Source: Parabacteroides sp. PH5-46
Lineage (GTDB): Bacteria; Bacteroidota; Bacteroidia; Bacteroidales; Tannerellaceae
Length of the DNA: 64,000 nucleotides
Assembly (NCBI RefSeq): GCF_029892785.1
Contig: NZ_JARXXA010000001.1
Span: 248,001 to 312,000 of the forward strand
Direction: 5' to 3'
Part shown: one piece after another, positions 1 through 7,536 of the stretch
Layout: each line of letters opens with the position of its first letter
Numbering within the stretch: the first letter of the stretch is position 1
The notes under the pieces: generated by a model
The model's input: only the letters and a program-made list of their open reading frames with translations
What the model was told of the DNA's origin: nothing
Databases searched by the model: none
Translations under genes and position numbers: made by a program

Positions 1-1382
1 TGAGCTTGCTGTCTATGCCGGATATGTGGATGCAGGTTCCCTTTATCACACTTCCAAACAAGGAACTGGCTTATTTCTATGATTTGTCGGAAGGCGAATG
101 CTCTTATCTGGAGGCTTTTGACAGCAACGGTAACTATAAACTGCAACAAAAGCTGGAAGAGGCTTACAGCAAGATGCCTGCCCAGCGGAATAAGTTTGAT
201 AAAGACCTGATGAAGCTGGATGAACAGATCAATATCCTTTACCAGTTGTTCCATCACCAGATGCTGAACCTTTTCCCCAAAGAAGACGATCCGAACCACA
301 AGTGGTATGCTTCCGGAGACGATCTGACGGCTTTTGCAGGACAAGACTCTATGTTTGTTTCGCGTGTGATGGATTGGTATCTGATGGAGGTGCAGGCTGC
401 CCTGAAAGAAGGAAACTGGGAAAAAGCAGACGAAGTTCTGGATATGATCTCCACCTATCAGCAAGCCAAGAATAAATCACTGGATATAAACCCTAAAAAG
501 ATTGAAGCAGAGCTGAATTACAACAAATGGCATATCTTCAACAACTGCAAGAAGTATTACCTGATGCTGGGGGGGATCTTATTAATCTTTTCATTCATCC
601 TATTATTCAAAAAGTCCGGATGGATGGGGTATGTAAAGTGGCTTCTGACGATAGCTGTAGTATTTGTCTTTCTGGTGCATACATCGGGTATGGGATTGCG
701 TTGGTATATAGCCGGATATGCACCTTGGAGCAACTCGTACGAGACAATGGTCTACGTATCCTGGGCTACTGTATTGGGTGGCTTATTATTCATCCGCCGA
801 AGCCCGATCACCTTTGCCCTGGCTACTCTCTTTGGTGGTATTATCCTGTTCGTATCAGGTATGAACTGGATGAACCCCCAGATAAGCCCTTTAGTACCTG
901 TCCTCAAATCCCCCTGGCTGATGTTCCATGTAGCCGTCATCGTTGCGGCTTATGGCTTCTTTGGCATTAGCTTTCTCTTAGGAATCAGCAATCTTATTTT
1001 TAGCAGTACGCAGTACGCAGCACGCAGTAAGGAAGAAACTGCCCGTTCTGCGTTCTCCGTTCTGCGTGTTCCGATAATAAAAGAGTTATCTATCGTAAAT
1101 GAGATGTCGCTATTGATTGGTTTGGCGTTGATGACGGTTGGTACCTTCCTGGGGGCTGTGTGGGCGAATGAGTCTTGGGGGCGTTATTGGGGCTGGGATC
1201 CGAAGGAGACCTGGGCTTTGATTACGATGATAGTCTATGCCATTGTGATTCATTTGCGATTGGTGAAAAAGTGGGACAACCCCTGGTTGTTTAACCTGGC
1301 ATCCGTAATAGCCTTTGCTTCTGTGTTAATGACCTATTTTGGCGTGAATTATTTACTTAGCGGCATGCACTCTTACGGATAA
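1..1382 (+). CDS. ccsA: Cytochrome c biogenesis protein CcsA (ResB-CcsA type), 5' end cut by window
   Basis: Partial gene: the frame is open to the left edge, so the true start lies outside. The visible part ends in a CcsA domain with several membrane segments, a WWD-like stretch (SGMGLRWYIAGYAPWSN) and the heme-handling signature WGRYWGWDPKETW, the hallmark of system II cytochrome c assembly factors that deliver heme to apocytochromes on the outer face of the inner membrane. The soluble part before the first visible membrane segment probably belongs to a fused ResB/CcsB half, as is usual in Bacteroidales; that is inference, since the N-terminus is missing. Oddity: about 24 codons between two membrane segments (1003-1073) are made of a palindromic repeat also found between genes at 1743-1815, so this loop is unlike that of relatives. 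Confidence 0.9.
   Translation, partial: SLLSMPDMWMQVPFITLPNKELAYFYDLSEGECSYLEAFDSNGNYKLQQKLEEAYSKMPAQRNKFDKDLMKLDEQINILYQLFHHQMLNLFPKEDDPNHKWYASGDDLTAFAGQDSMFVSRVMDWYLMEVQAALKEGNWEKADEVLDMISTYQQAKNKSLDINPKKIEAELNYNKWHIFNNCKKYYLMLGGILLIFSFILLFKKSGWMGYVKWLLTIAVVFVFLVHTSGMGLRWYIAGYAPWSNSYETMVYVSWATVLGGLLFIRRSPITFALATLFGGIILFVSGMNWMNPQISPLVPVLKSPWLMFHVAVIVAAYGFFGISFLLGISNLIFSSTQYAARSKEETARSAFSVLRVPIIKELSIVNEMSLLIGLALMTVGTFLGAVWANESWGRYWGWDPKETWALITMIVYAIVIHLRLVKKWDNPWLFNLASVIAFASVLMTYFGVNYLLSGMHSYG
1003..1073. repeat. Palindromic repeat, copy 1, inside ccsA
   Basis: GCAGTACGCAGTACGCAGCA followed by a spacer and then CGTTCTGCGTGTTCCG. It shares both halves with the intergenic copy at 1743-1815. 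It is translated in frame as a hydrophilic insert (TQYAARSKEETARSAFSVLR) in a loop of CcsA. Confidence 0.75.
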
Positions 1383-1424
1383 TTTTCAACTAAAAAAACA
1401 AATATTTTTTCTAAATCTATTATT

Positions 1425-1739
1425 ATGAGAACATTTCATCATCTGGGTATTATTACCAACGAGAAAAAGGAGGGAGCGATGTACAATGAAGTACTGAGCG
1501 TATGGCTGACGGATATCAGCCAAAGCCCCAACAAAATTGAGTGGCTGAAGTTTGAAAAGGGAAGCATCCTCCCCGAACTGGTTCAGAAAGAGACACACCT
1601 GGCCTATACCGTACCTTCCATCGAAGAAGAACTAAAAGGAAAAAACATCATTTTCCCTCCGATGGTATGCGACGAGCACCTCACAATCGCCTTCATAGAA
1701 GAAGAAGGTATCCCCATCGAGATTATGGAAATTAAATAA
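1425..1739 (+). CDS. Small VOC/glyoxalase-fold-like protein
   Basis: A 104-residue protein opening with FHHLGIIT, which resembles the first metal-ligand strand of vicinal-oxygen-chelate proteins such as methylmalonyl-CoA epimerase, and ending in PIEIMEI, where that family has its glutamate ligand. The middle is less typical and no substrate can be named. It lies 42 nt after ccsA and about 90 nt before dhaK on the same strand, so it may belong to the dhaK-dhaL-lsrF-like unit or to the ccsA transcript. ATG 1425 is the only good start. The fold call rests on the two short motifs and overall size; a plain hypothetical protein is the alternative. Confidence 0.6.
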   Translation: MRTFHHLGIITNEKKEGAMYNEVLSVWLTDISQSPNKIEWLKFEKGSILPELVQKETHLAYTVPSIEEELKGKNIIFPPMVCDEHLTIAFIEEEGIPIEIMEIK

Positions 1740-1742
1740 TAA

Positions 1743-1815
1743 CGCAGTACGCAGCACGGAACACGCAGTACGAAGGAGATCTTTCCCGTTCTGCTTTCTT
1801 CGTTCTGCGTGTTCC
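1743..1815. repeat. Palindromic repeat, copy 2, before dhaK
   Basis: Arms at 1758-1775 and 1798-1815 (GGAACACGCAGTACGAAG against CTTCGTTCTGCGTGTTCC, one mismatch in 18) form a long hairpin just before the dhaK start. A direct duplication CGCAGTACGCAGCACG precedes it. Same family as the element embedded in ccsA at 1003-1073. Confidence 0.8.
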
Positions 1816-1829
1816 AAAAAAAGAACAAC

Positions 1830-2837
1830 GTGAAAACAAAATTTATAAACAGTACGGAGCGGATTACGCCGGAATTGCTGGAAGGTTATGTGCTTTGTTA
1901 TCCTGACAAAGTGAAACTGGGGGGTGAGAATATCATTGTTCGCGCCCATTCGAAAGACGAGAAGAAAGTAGCTATTGTAACCTTAGGGGGATCGGGACAT
2001 GAACCGGCTCTGAGTGGTTTTGTGGGCGAAGGAATGCTGGATTGCTCCGTTGTAGGGGATGTGTTTGCTGCTCCGGGTGCCCAACGCCTTTTCCAGGCTT
2101 TGCAACTGATGAAGCGCGAAGCAGGTATCCTCTTGGTGGTATTGAACCATTCGGGTGATGTAATGAGTGCCAATATGGCTTGCCAACTGGCGGAACGTGC
2201 CGGTATCAAAGTAAAACAACTGCTTACGCACGACGATATCAGCGCCGGTATTGATGCTCCGAAAGAGGATCGTCGCGGGCTGGCGGGCTGTGTGCCTTTG
2301 TTCAAGATATTAGGTGCTGCTGCCGAAGAAGGTAAATCCTTGGATGAATTACTGGAAATAGGCGAGCGTTTCAATAAGAATATCGCTACTCTGGCGGTTG
2401 CTACAGGGAAGTGTACACACCCTCAGAACAATGCCCTGATCTCGGATTTGCCTCCCGGTATCATGGAAATAGGTATGGGGCAGCATGGCGAAGGCGGAGG
2501 CGGACAAAAGCCTTTGGTGTCGGCAGATGAAACGGCTGCTGAGATGGTAGACCTGCTTTGCAGGCAACTGAAACCCAAGGCCGGAGATAAGCTATTGCTC
2601 ATTATCAACGGAACAGGAGCTACCACCCAGATGGAGCATAATATCATCTTCAGGAAAGCCTATCAGGAGTTGGAAGCGCGTGAATTGCAGGTGGTATCAA
2701 GCCGTATACAGGAAATCCTAACAGTGCAGGAACAAGCTGGTTTCCAGATGATAATGGCTATCCTCGACGAAGATCATATCAATTATCTGAACAACAAGAA
2801 AGCGGATGCCCCGTACTGGACAACGATAGGTAAATAA
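1830..2837 (+). CDS. dhaK: Dihydroxyacetone kinase-type subunit DhaK
   Basis: Substrate-binding subunit of a two-part ketose kinase. Motifs seen: GGSGHEPA near the N-terminus, LNHSGD in the substrate pocket, and IGMGQHGEGGGG, whose histidine is the one that binds the ketone carbonyl covalently in known DhaK proteins. Length (335 aa) fits the family. I chose GTG 1830 because the longer frame (from GTG 1809) would start inside the palindromic repeat and add seven odd residues. dhaL follows after 3 nt, so the kinase is complete. Known relatives phosphorylate dihydroxyacetone or four-carbon ketoses using ATP through DhaL; no PTS DhaM is present here, so an ATP-dependent form is inferred. The LsrF-like gene next door suggests the substrate may not be dihydroxyacetone. 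Confidence 0.88.
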   Translation: MKTKFINSTERITPELLEGYVLCYPDKVKLGGENIIVRAHSKDEKKVAIVTLGGSGHEPALSGFVGEGMLDCSVVGDVFAAPGAQRLFQALQLMKREAGILLVVLNHSGDVMSANMACQLAERAGIKVKQLLTHDDISAGIDAPKEDRRGLAGCVPLFKILGAAAEEGKSLDELLEIGERFNKNIATLAVATGKCTHPQNNALISDLPPGIMEIGMGQHGEGGGGQKPLVSADETAAEMVDLLCRQLKPKAGDKLLLIINGTGATTQMEHNIIFRKAYQELEARELQVVSSRIQEILTVQEQAGFQMIMAILDEDHINYLNNKKADAPYWTTIGK

Positions 2838-2840
2838 CGC

Positions 2841-3476
2841 ATGAAATACCTGACAATAGACCTCTTTAAAGCCATGCTTCAGCGGGCGTTGGAGCATATC
2901 CGGGAGCATGAAGACGAATACTCCCGCCTGGATGCTATTCTGGGCGATGGAGATCATGGAACAGCCATGGTTACAGCCTTTTCTGCTGCTGTAAAAGCAT
3001 CGGAAGGCGCCACGGAGTTCAACTCCATGCTCAACGATATGGGCTTTGGCATCATGCTTGAAACAAGCGGCTCTACCAGTACCTTATTGGGGGCTTTCTT
3101 CCTGGGAATGAGCGATCATGCCTCCGGTAACCAATTGGATGCCGGAGCGGTGAAATCGATGTTTTCCGGCGGTTTGGCCAATGTAGAGAAGCAAACGCAG
3201 GCTCGCAAAGGCGACAAAACCATGATGGATGCCCTGATCCCGGCCGTAGAAGCCATGCAGGCCTCAGTCTCCGACGATATCAGCGAACTATTCCAAGCAG
3301 CAGCAAAAGCAGCGGCAGAAGGAGCAGCCCAAACCGTCCACATGAAAGCCAACTACGGACGCGCCCGCAACTACGGCGAACGCTCCATCGGCCATGCAGA
3401 CAGCGGCGCCACCTCCTGGAGCGGCATTTTTTGTGCATTTGCACCCCCCAACCCCCTAAAGGGGGGGCATTATTAA
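2841..3476 (+). CDS. dhaL: Dihydroxyacetone kinase-type subunit DhaL (nucleotide-binding)
   Basis: 211-residue ATP-binding subunit. The motif LDAILGDGDHG near residue 30 supplies the aspartates that hold Mg-ATP, and GSTSTLLGAFF plus RSIGHADSGATS match the phosphate-binding and C-terminal helices of DhaL. It starts 3 nt after dhaK. The last residues, about from APPNPLKGGHY, are encoded by the left arm of a C/G-rich inverted repeat (3443-3510), so the normal DhaL ending has been replaced by repeat-derived sequence. The 3' third is rich in C-ending codons, unlike the start of the gene. Function with DhaK is secure as a kinase; the substrate is not. Confidence 0.88.
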   Translation: MKYLTIDLFKAMLQRALEHIREHEDEYSRLDAILGDGDHGTAMVTAFSAAVKASEGATEFNSMLNDMGFGIMLETSGSTSTLLGAFFLGMSDHASGNQLDAGAVKSMFSGGLANVEKQTQARKGDKTMMDALIPAVEAMQASVSDDISELFQAAAKAAAEGAAQTVHMKANYGRARNYGERSIGHADSGATSWSGIFCAFAPPNPLKGGHY

Positions 3477-3510
3477 TATTCATTTCCCCCCCCTTTAGGG
3501 GGCGGGGGGT
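3443..3510. repeat. Long C/G-rich inverted repeat across the dhaL stop
   Basis: The arm at 3443-3467 (runs of C, then CTAAAGGGGGGG) pairs with 3486-3510 (its near-perfect reverse complement) around an AT-rich loop. It overlaps the last codons of dhaL and fills the gap before the lsrF-like gene. Related in layout to the element at 4421-4507. Confidence 0.75.
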
Positions 3511-3522
3511 AAACTTATTTTT

Positions 3523-4395
3523 ATGGCAGATTTAGATGATTTAAGAGAAGGTAGCAATTTCGAGATAGGGATGGCTGCCGGCCAACAAGAATACCATGTA
3601 AAGGGAGGAGCTAATCTTCCCTGGGGGATGAAAGACCGCTTGTCGCGTATTTTCAATCCGAAAACAGGTCGAACAGTGATGCTAGCTTTCGATCATGGCT
3701 TCATCATGGGGCCTACATCAGGTTTGGAGCGTATCGACCTGAGTATCATTCCGCTGATCGAATATGCCGACTGCCTGATGTGTACGCGCGGCATACTGCA
3801 ATCGGTAATTCCGCCCAACACCAACAAACCGATTTGTCTTCGTTCCGATGCCGGGACAACCATCCTTACAGAGCTGAACGACAACGTGTTGATAGACATT
3901 GAAGACGTCATTCGCATGAACGTATCGGCTATGGCAGTGATGCTTTCCATTGGCGATCCTGTATTTGAAGCCAAAACGGTAGCCAACCTCTACAAGGCAG
4001 TAGACATGGGAAGCCGCTACAATATTCCGGTGATGGGAGTTACGGCTGTAGGCAAACAAATGACCCGGGATGCCCGCTACTTCGGCCTGGCCTCGCGCAT
4101 CTGCGCCGAAAACGGAGCCAATATCGTAAAAACCTACTACTGCGAAGGCTTCGAGAAAGTAGCCGCCGCCTGTCCCGTCCCCGTAGTGATAGCAGGCGGA
4201 AAGAAGCTCCCCGAAAAAGAAGCCCTGGAGCTCTGCTACAAAGCCATAAACGATGGCGCCTCAGGCGTAGACATGGGCCGCAACGTCTTCCAAAGCACCT
4301 CCCCAGCCGCCATGATCCAAGCCGTCCACGCCGTAGTCCACAATAACCTAACCCCCGAACAAGCCTACGAACTCTTCAAAGAAGCCGGAAGTTAG
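3523..4395 (+). CDS. lsrF: LsrF-like class I aldolase/thiolase (DhnA/DeoC fold)
   Basis: 290 aa, full length for LsrF, the enzyme that transfers an acetyl group from 3-hydroxy-5-phosphonooxypentane-2,4-dione to CoA in AI-2 breakdown. Stretches recalled as near-identical to E. coli LsrF include RLSRIFNPKTG, VMLAFDHG, LMCTRGIL, VIAGGKKLPE and SGVDMGRNVFQS. The lysine in NIVKTYY matches the Schiff-base lysine of the family. No lsrK, lsrR or Lsr transporter is visible; the only kinase nearby is DhaK-DhaL, 47 nt upstream on the same strand. It may therefore act on a related phosphorylated diketone or as a DhnA-type aldolase. The 3' half is strikingly rich in C-ending codons compared with the 5' half. 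Confidence 0.8.
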   Translation: MADLDDLREGSNFEIGMAAGQQEYHVKGGANLPWGMKDRLSRIFNPKTGRTVMLAFDHGFIMGPTSGLERIDLSIIPLIEYADCLMCTRGILQSVIPPNTNKPICLRSDAGTTILTELNDNVLIDIEDVIRMNVSAMAVMLSIGDPVFEAKTVANLYKAVDMGSRYNIPVMGVTAVGKQMTRDARYFGLASRICAENGANIVKTYYCEGFEKVAAACPVPVVIAGGKKLPEKEALELCYKAINDGASGVDMGRNVFQSTSPAAMIQAVHAVVHNNLTPEQAYELFKEAGS

Positions 4396-4612
4396 GAGTT
4401 GGAAGTTAGAAGTTAGAAAATTCCCCTCTCGAGAGGGGTTAGGGGTGTGTGACGAGCGAAGCAAGCCTTCCAAAGACAACACACCCCCTGCTCATTCTTA
4501 AAGGGGAAATTGCTGTTAAACATAAAGACACTTCCCTCAAAGCCATAGAAAAGTACTATTTTGCAAAACTGATTATTTCATACAAATCAACAAACCCTAA
4601 CATTCATTAAAG
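4396..4612. repeat. Intergenic repeat cluster with palindrome 4421-4507
   Basis: After a short direct repeat (GAAGTTAGAAGTTAG, 4412-4417 region), TTCCCCTCTCGAGAGGGG leads into AGGGGTGTGT, which pairs with ACACACCCC and AGGGGAA further on. This gives a long hairpin ending near 4507. The rest, up to the next start at 4613, is AT-rich with no gene seen. Confidence 0.6.
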
Positions 4613-7144
4613 ATGGATAACGATGCATTCAAAAGACAAGTCAGAAAAGAATTAGAAAAATTAGACAGAGAAGAAATTGTCCATTTTGCTTGGCGATGTG
4701 CTGTACGTGCCCTTCCTTTTTTAGGAAGTGAAGGACATTTTGATTTTTGGAAACCAAAGGACAGACAAAAACATTTATATGCGGTATTTTATGCGGTAGA
4801 TGTAAGTACTGGCCGAGCTGGTGTCGTTGCCGGAGCTGCTGCCGCTAACATCGCTGACACTGCTGCTGCCACCACCACTACCACCGCCACCAGTGCCACC
4901 TATGCCGCCAGCGCCATCACCAATGCTGCTTACGCCTCCTACAACAACACCGCCGTCAGCACCGCTAGCATCGTTGCCTCCTATACCTCCAGAGCCGCTA
5001 ATGGCAAATCATTACAAAACAATATCCAACAATTAATCTTGCAAGATATAAAAACGGGTGGAAGTACAGATATAAAAATATACGGTAAAATATGGGGCAA
5101 CTTCCAGCAAGCACTAAAAAAAGAAGGTTGTGAATATTGGGGCAAATTATATTCCAATTTATTCGAAAGCGGTTTTGAATTAGATCTGGAAGCGTTTGAA
5201 AGACGCATAAATGTACCCGTTGAAATTCGAAATAGGGGAGCAGCAGCTGTTGCCAAGTATCTGGAAGGTATGGAAACGAAAGGTGCTAAAAACCTAAATG
5301 AAGCCAGAATTATCATCTTAGGGGATAAAGGAGCTGGCAAAACCTGTCTGGCACGTCGTCTAAAAGACCCGGATGCATTTATGACAGAAGGGCATGAAAG
5401 TACCCGGGGAGTAGATACAACCGAATGGCAATTGCCGAACGAACAAATGAATATCCATATATGGGACTTTGCTGGGCATACCGTAACACATGCCGCTCAT
5501 CAGTTTTTCTTGTCTGAGCGAAGCCTTTATATTATTGTACTAAATGGCAGGAAAGAAGAAGAGCCCGAATATTGGCTCGACCACATGAAAAATTATGGTG
5601 GAAATTCCGAAGCTATTATCTTGGTTAATAAGTTTGATAATCATACACCGGATATCCCCATTAATTCATTACGTGATAAATATCCTATCCTTAAAGACAG
5701 GGGCTTTTATATCTTTTCCATCGACAAAGACAAAGATGATTTAAATATATTCCGTGAAAGGGTAGCCGAATATATCCGAACCAAACCTTCGTGGAATAAC
5801 CAACTTATCCCCGAAAACTACTATAACGTAAAAACAGCATTGGAAGAACTGTTTGCCACTACCGGAAAAGAAAATATTAAGAAAGAAGATTTTGAAAAAA
5901 TCGCCAAAGAAAATGGGGTAGATAATTCGGCGGAACTATTGCAAAACCTACATGCCTTAGGCGTTTGCCTGTGGTATAAAGATATTGAAGAATTCGATAC
6001 CTTAGTATTGAATCCCGAATGGATAAGCCATGGGGTTTATAAAGTAATTAACTGGGTGCATGAACAAAAAAAACATTCCATTTCTTTGCAACAGTTTAAA
6101 GAGGTTTTTTCCGATGAAGATGCTGGGCGTTATCCGGAAAATAAACACAAGGATATCTTTAAACTAATGAAAAAATACGAATTAGCCTATGAATATCGAT
6201 CGAACGGAGAACGCTGTCTGATTATCCCCCATTTATTGAAGGAAGACCGCCCGGATTCCATACCGGATTACCCGGTAGGCGAAAGCCTGATGCTCCGCTA
6301 CAAAGCCGACCAACCGCTACCTCCAAATACTATCTCACGCTTTATTGTACGTCACAACGAAGACATACAAAAAATAGGCAAAGGAAACTATCAAGTATGG
6401 CGTTACGGTGTAGTATTAGAAGACCAAAAAGGCACAATCGCCTTAGTACGCGAAGAAGACCGCATGATACAAGTATCGATGAAAGGGCCAAATAGAACCG
6501 CCTACTTAGATAAACTTCGCAGCACTCTAAATGATATCTTCAATAGCTACAAAAGCGATAAACCGGAATTGCAGTATTGGGTGGAACGCGGCGAAGAATT
6601 CCCACAAGAAATAGATAAAAAAAGCCCGCTATGGGTACGTGATCAACAATTACTAAGTCACTATATCAATGAACAACCTTTATATGATTATATATCCAAT
6701 CAATATATACCGGTTCATATAACTATACATAATTACAATATCACGGCAGAAAGTGTAATAACCGGAGGGGAAGGGAATCTGATAACGCGTAATACATTCA
6801 ATTTTAAGGATTGTAATATTAATTTACAGGGAGTTTTAAATGATTTAGCAGACTCGTTAAAATACAAAGATTATGCGGAAGAAGCAGAAGAAGTAGAAGA
6901 AGTGGTTGCCGCGTTAGAATCTGCTGAAGATTTAAAGACACCGGAGCAGATTAAGAAAAAAGGAATATTAAATAAAGTAAAACGGGTACTTGATGATTTG
7001 ACGAATGAAGAATCCGACCTCTATAAGAAGGCAGAAAAAATAAAGAAAAGGGTAGAAACAGTTCAAAAAGTAGGGAAAGCTTACAACGATATTGCTCAAT
7101 GGGTCGGACTGCCTCAAATCCCACGTCCATTATTAGGCGAATGA
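4613..7144 (+). CDS. Roc-COR GTPase with N-terminal Ala/Thr-rich repeat region
   Basis: 843 aa. Residues 1-65 form a helical, Trp-containing domain I do not recognise. Residues about 66-125 are almost only Ala, Thr, Ser and Tyr. A Roc (Ras-of-complex) domain follows: P-loop GDKGAGKT (237-244), DFAG switch II (285-288) and NKFD (339-342). A COR-like region and a winged-helix-like stretch (LVLNPEWISHGVYKVI) come next, and the last 130 residues are charged coiled coil after a YNITAESVITGG segment. Roc-COR proteins are nucleotide-dependent dimers; bacterial ones often carry variable effector or sensor modules, and some resemble NLR immune proteins. No LRR or kinase is present here. Standing alone between repeat clusters, it looks accessory. 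A defence or signalling role is inference only. Confidence 0.85.
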   Translation: MDNDAFKRQVRKELEKLDREEIVHFAWRCAVRALPFLGSEGHFDFWKPKDRQKHLYAVFYAVDVSTGRAGVVAGAAAANIADTAAATTTTTATSATYAASAITNAAYASYNNTAVSTASIVASYTSRAANGKSLQNNIQQLILQDIKTGGSTDIKIYGKIWGNFQQALKKEGCEYWGKLYSNLFESGFELDLEAFERRINVPVEIRNRGAAAVAKYLEGMETKGAKNLNEARIIILGDKGAGKTCLARRLKDPDAFMTEGHESTRGVDTTEWQLPNEQMNIHIWDFAGHTVTHAAHQFFLSERSLYIIVLNGRKEEEPEYWLDHMKNYGGNSEAIILVNKFDNHTPDIPINSLRDKYPILKDRGFYIFSIDKDKDDLNIFRERVAEYIRTKPSWNNQLIPENYYNVKTALEELFATTGKENIKKEDFEKIAKENGVDNSAELLQNLHALGVCLWYKDIEEFDTLVLNPEWISHGVYKVINWVHEQKKHSISLQQFKEVFSDEDAGRYPENKHKDIFKLMKKYELAYEYRSNGERCLIIPHLLKEDRPDSIPDYPVGESLMLRYKADQPLPPNTISRFIVRHNEDIQKIGKGNYQVWRYGVVLEDQKGTIALVREEDRMIQVSMKGPNRTAYLDKLRSTLNDIFNSYKSDKPELQYWVERGEEFPQEIDKKSPLWVRDQQLLSHYINEQPLYDYISNQYIPVHITIHNYNITAESVITGGEGNLITRNTFNFKDCNINLQGVLNDLADSLKYKDYAEEAEEVEEVVAALESAEDLKTPEQIKKKGILNKVKRVLDDLTNEESDLYKKAEKIKKRVETVQKVGKAYNDIAQWVGLPQIPRPLLGE
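4808..4996 (+). repeat. GCC/ACC triplet-rich tract encoding Ala/Thr run
   Basis: About 190 bp of imperfect Ala and Thr codons (GCTGCC, ACCACCACTACC, GCCACCAGTGCCACC) of much higher GC than the flanks. Degenerate triplets of this sort can expand or contract in frame. It lies in the N-terminal part of the Roc-COR gene. Confidence 0.7.
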
Positions 7145-7160
7145 TTAGTTGCTTGAAGGT

Positions 7161-7310
7161 AGTTCCACTTATTCTTTACTAGTGAAACTCAAAGTTTCAC
7201 CCGAGAGATCTTAAAGGATCACCGCGATAATACTTAAAGATCATCGCAGTGATACTTGAGTATAAATCAGGTGAAACTCAAAGTTTCACCTAATAAAAAT
7301 AAGTGGAACT
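7161..7310. repeat. 150-bp nested palindrome downstream of Roc-COR gene
   Basis: Outer arms AGTTCCACTTATT (7161-7173) and AATAAGTGGAACT (7298-7310) match perfectly. Just inside, each side has the self-complementary GTGAAACTCAAAGTTTCAC (7182-7200 and 7271-7289). The centre repeats CTTAAAGATC/GATAC-type words. The GTGAAACT/AGTTTCAC core recalls the elements at 40926 and 54402. Confidence 0.75.
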
Positions 7311-7410
7311 CGCAACGATGTGATAATCAATAGTGTTAGAAAGTTCGAAGGACTTGGGTTTTGATAAGCCCGAGCTGCGCCTGTCGGCTTGCAAGGGGTT
7401 ATCCATTTAT

Positions 7411-7429
7411 AAGTCCGCTCGGACTTTTT
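7411..7429 (+). terminator. Possible terminator stem
   Basis: AAGTCC-GCTC-GGACTT followed by TTTTC. The stem is short (6 bp), so this is tentative; it would end the Roc-COR transcript. Confidence 0.35.
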
Positions 7430-7465
7430 CGGTATCTTGGATTATGATTTTTCCGTTTTTTTTGT

Positions 7466-7473
7466 TATATTTG
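7466..7473 (+). promoter_or_regulatory. -7 box for kamA-like gene
   Basis: TATATTTG fits the Bacteroidetes TAnnTTTG -7 element. No clear -33 box. Expected leader about 57 nt. Confidence 0.45.
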
Positions 7474-7536
7474 TTGACTCACTCATATTATATGTGAATA
7501 TAATTGTTTCTAATCAACAAAAACTATTTGTTTCAG

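Larger units (their letters stand above)
7145..7503. other. Intergenic region with large palindrome, terminator-like stem and promoter
   Basis: No gene seen. It holds the 150-bp palindrome 7161-7310, a stem with T-run at 7411-7429 and a -7 box at 7466-7473 for the radical SAM gene. Confidence 0.6.

Noticed and set aside
527-970. 147-codon frame overlapping ccsA
   Set aside because: It runs in another frame across the conserved CcsA membrane region and has no domain likeness.
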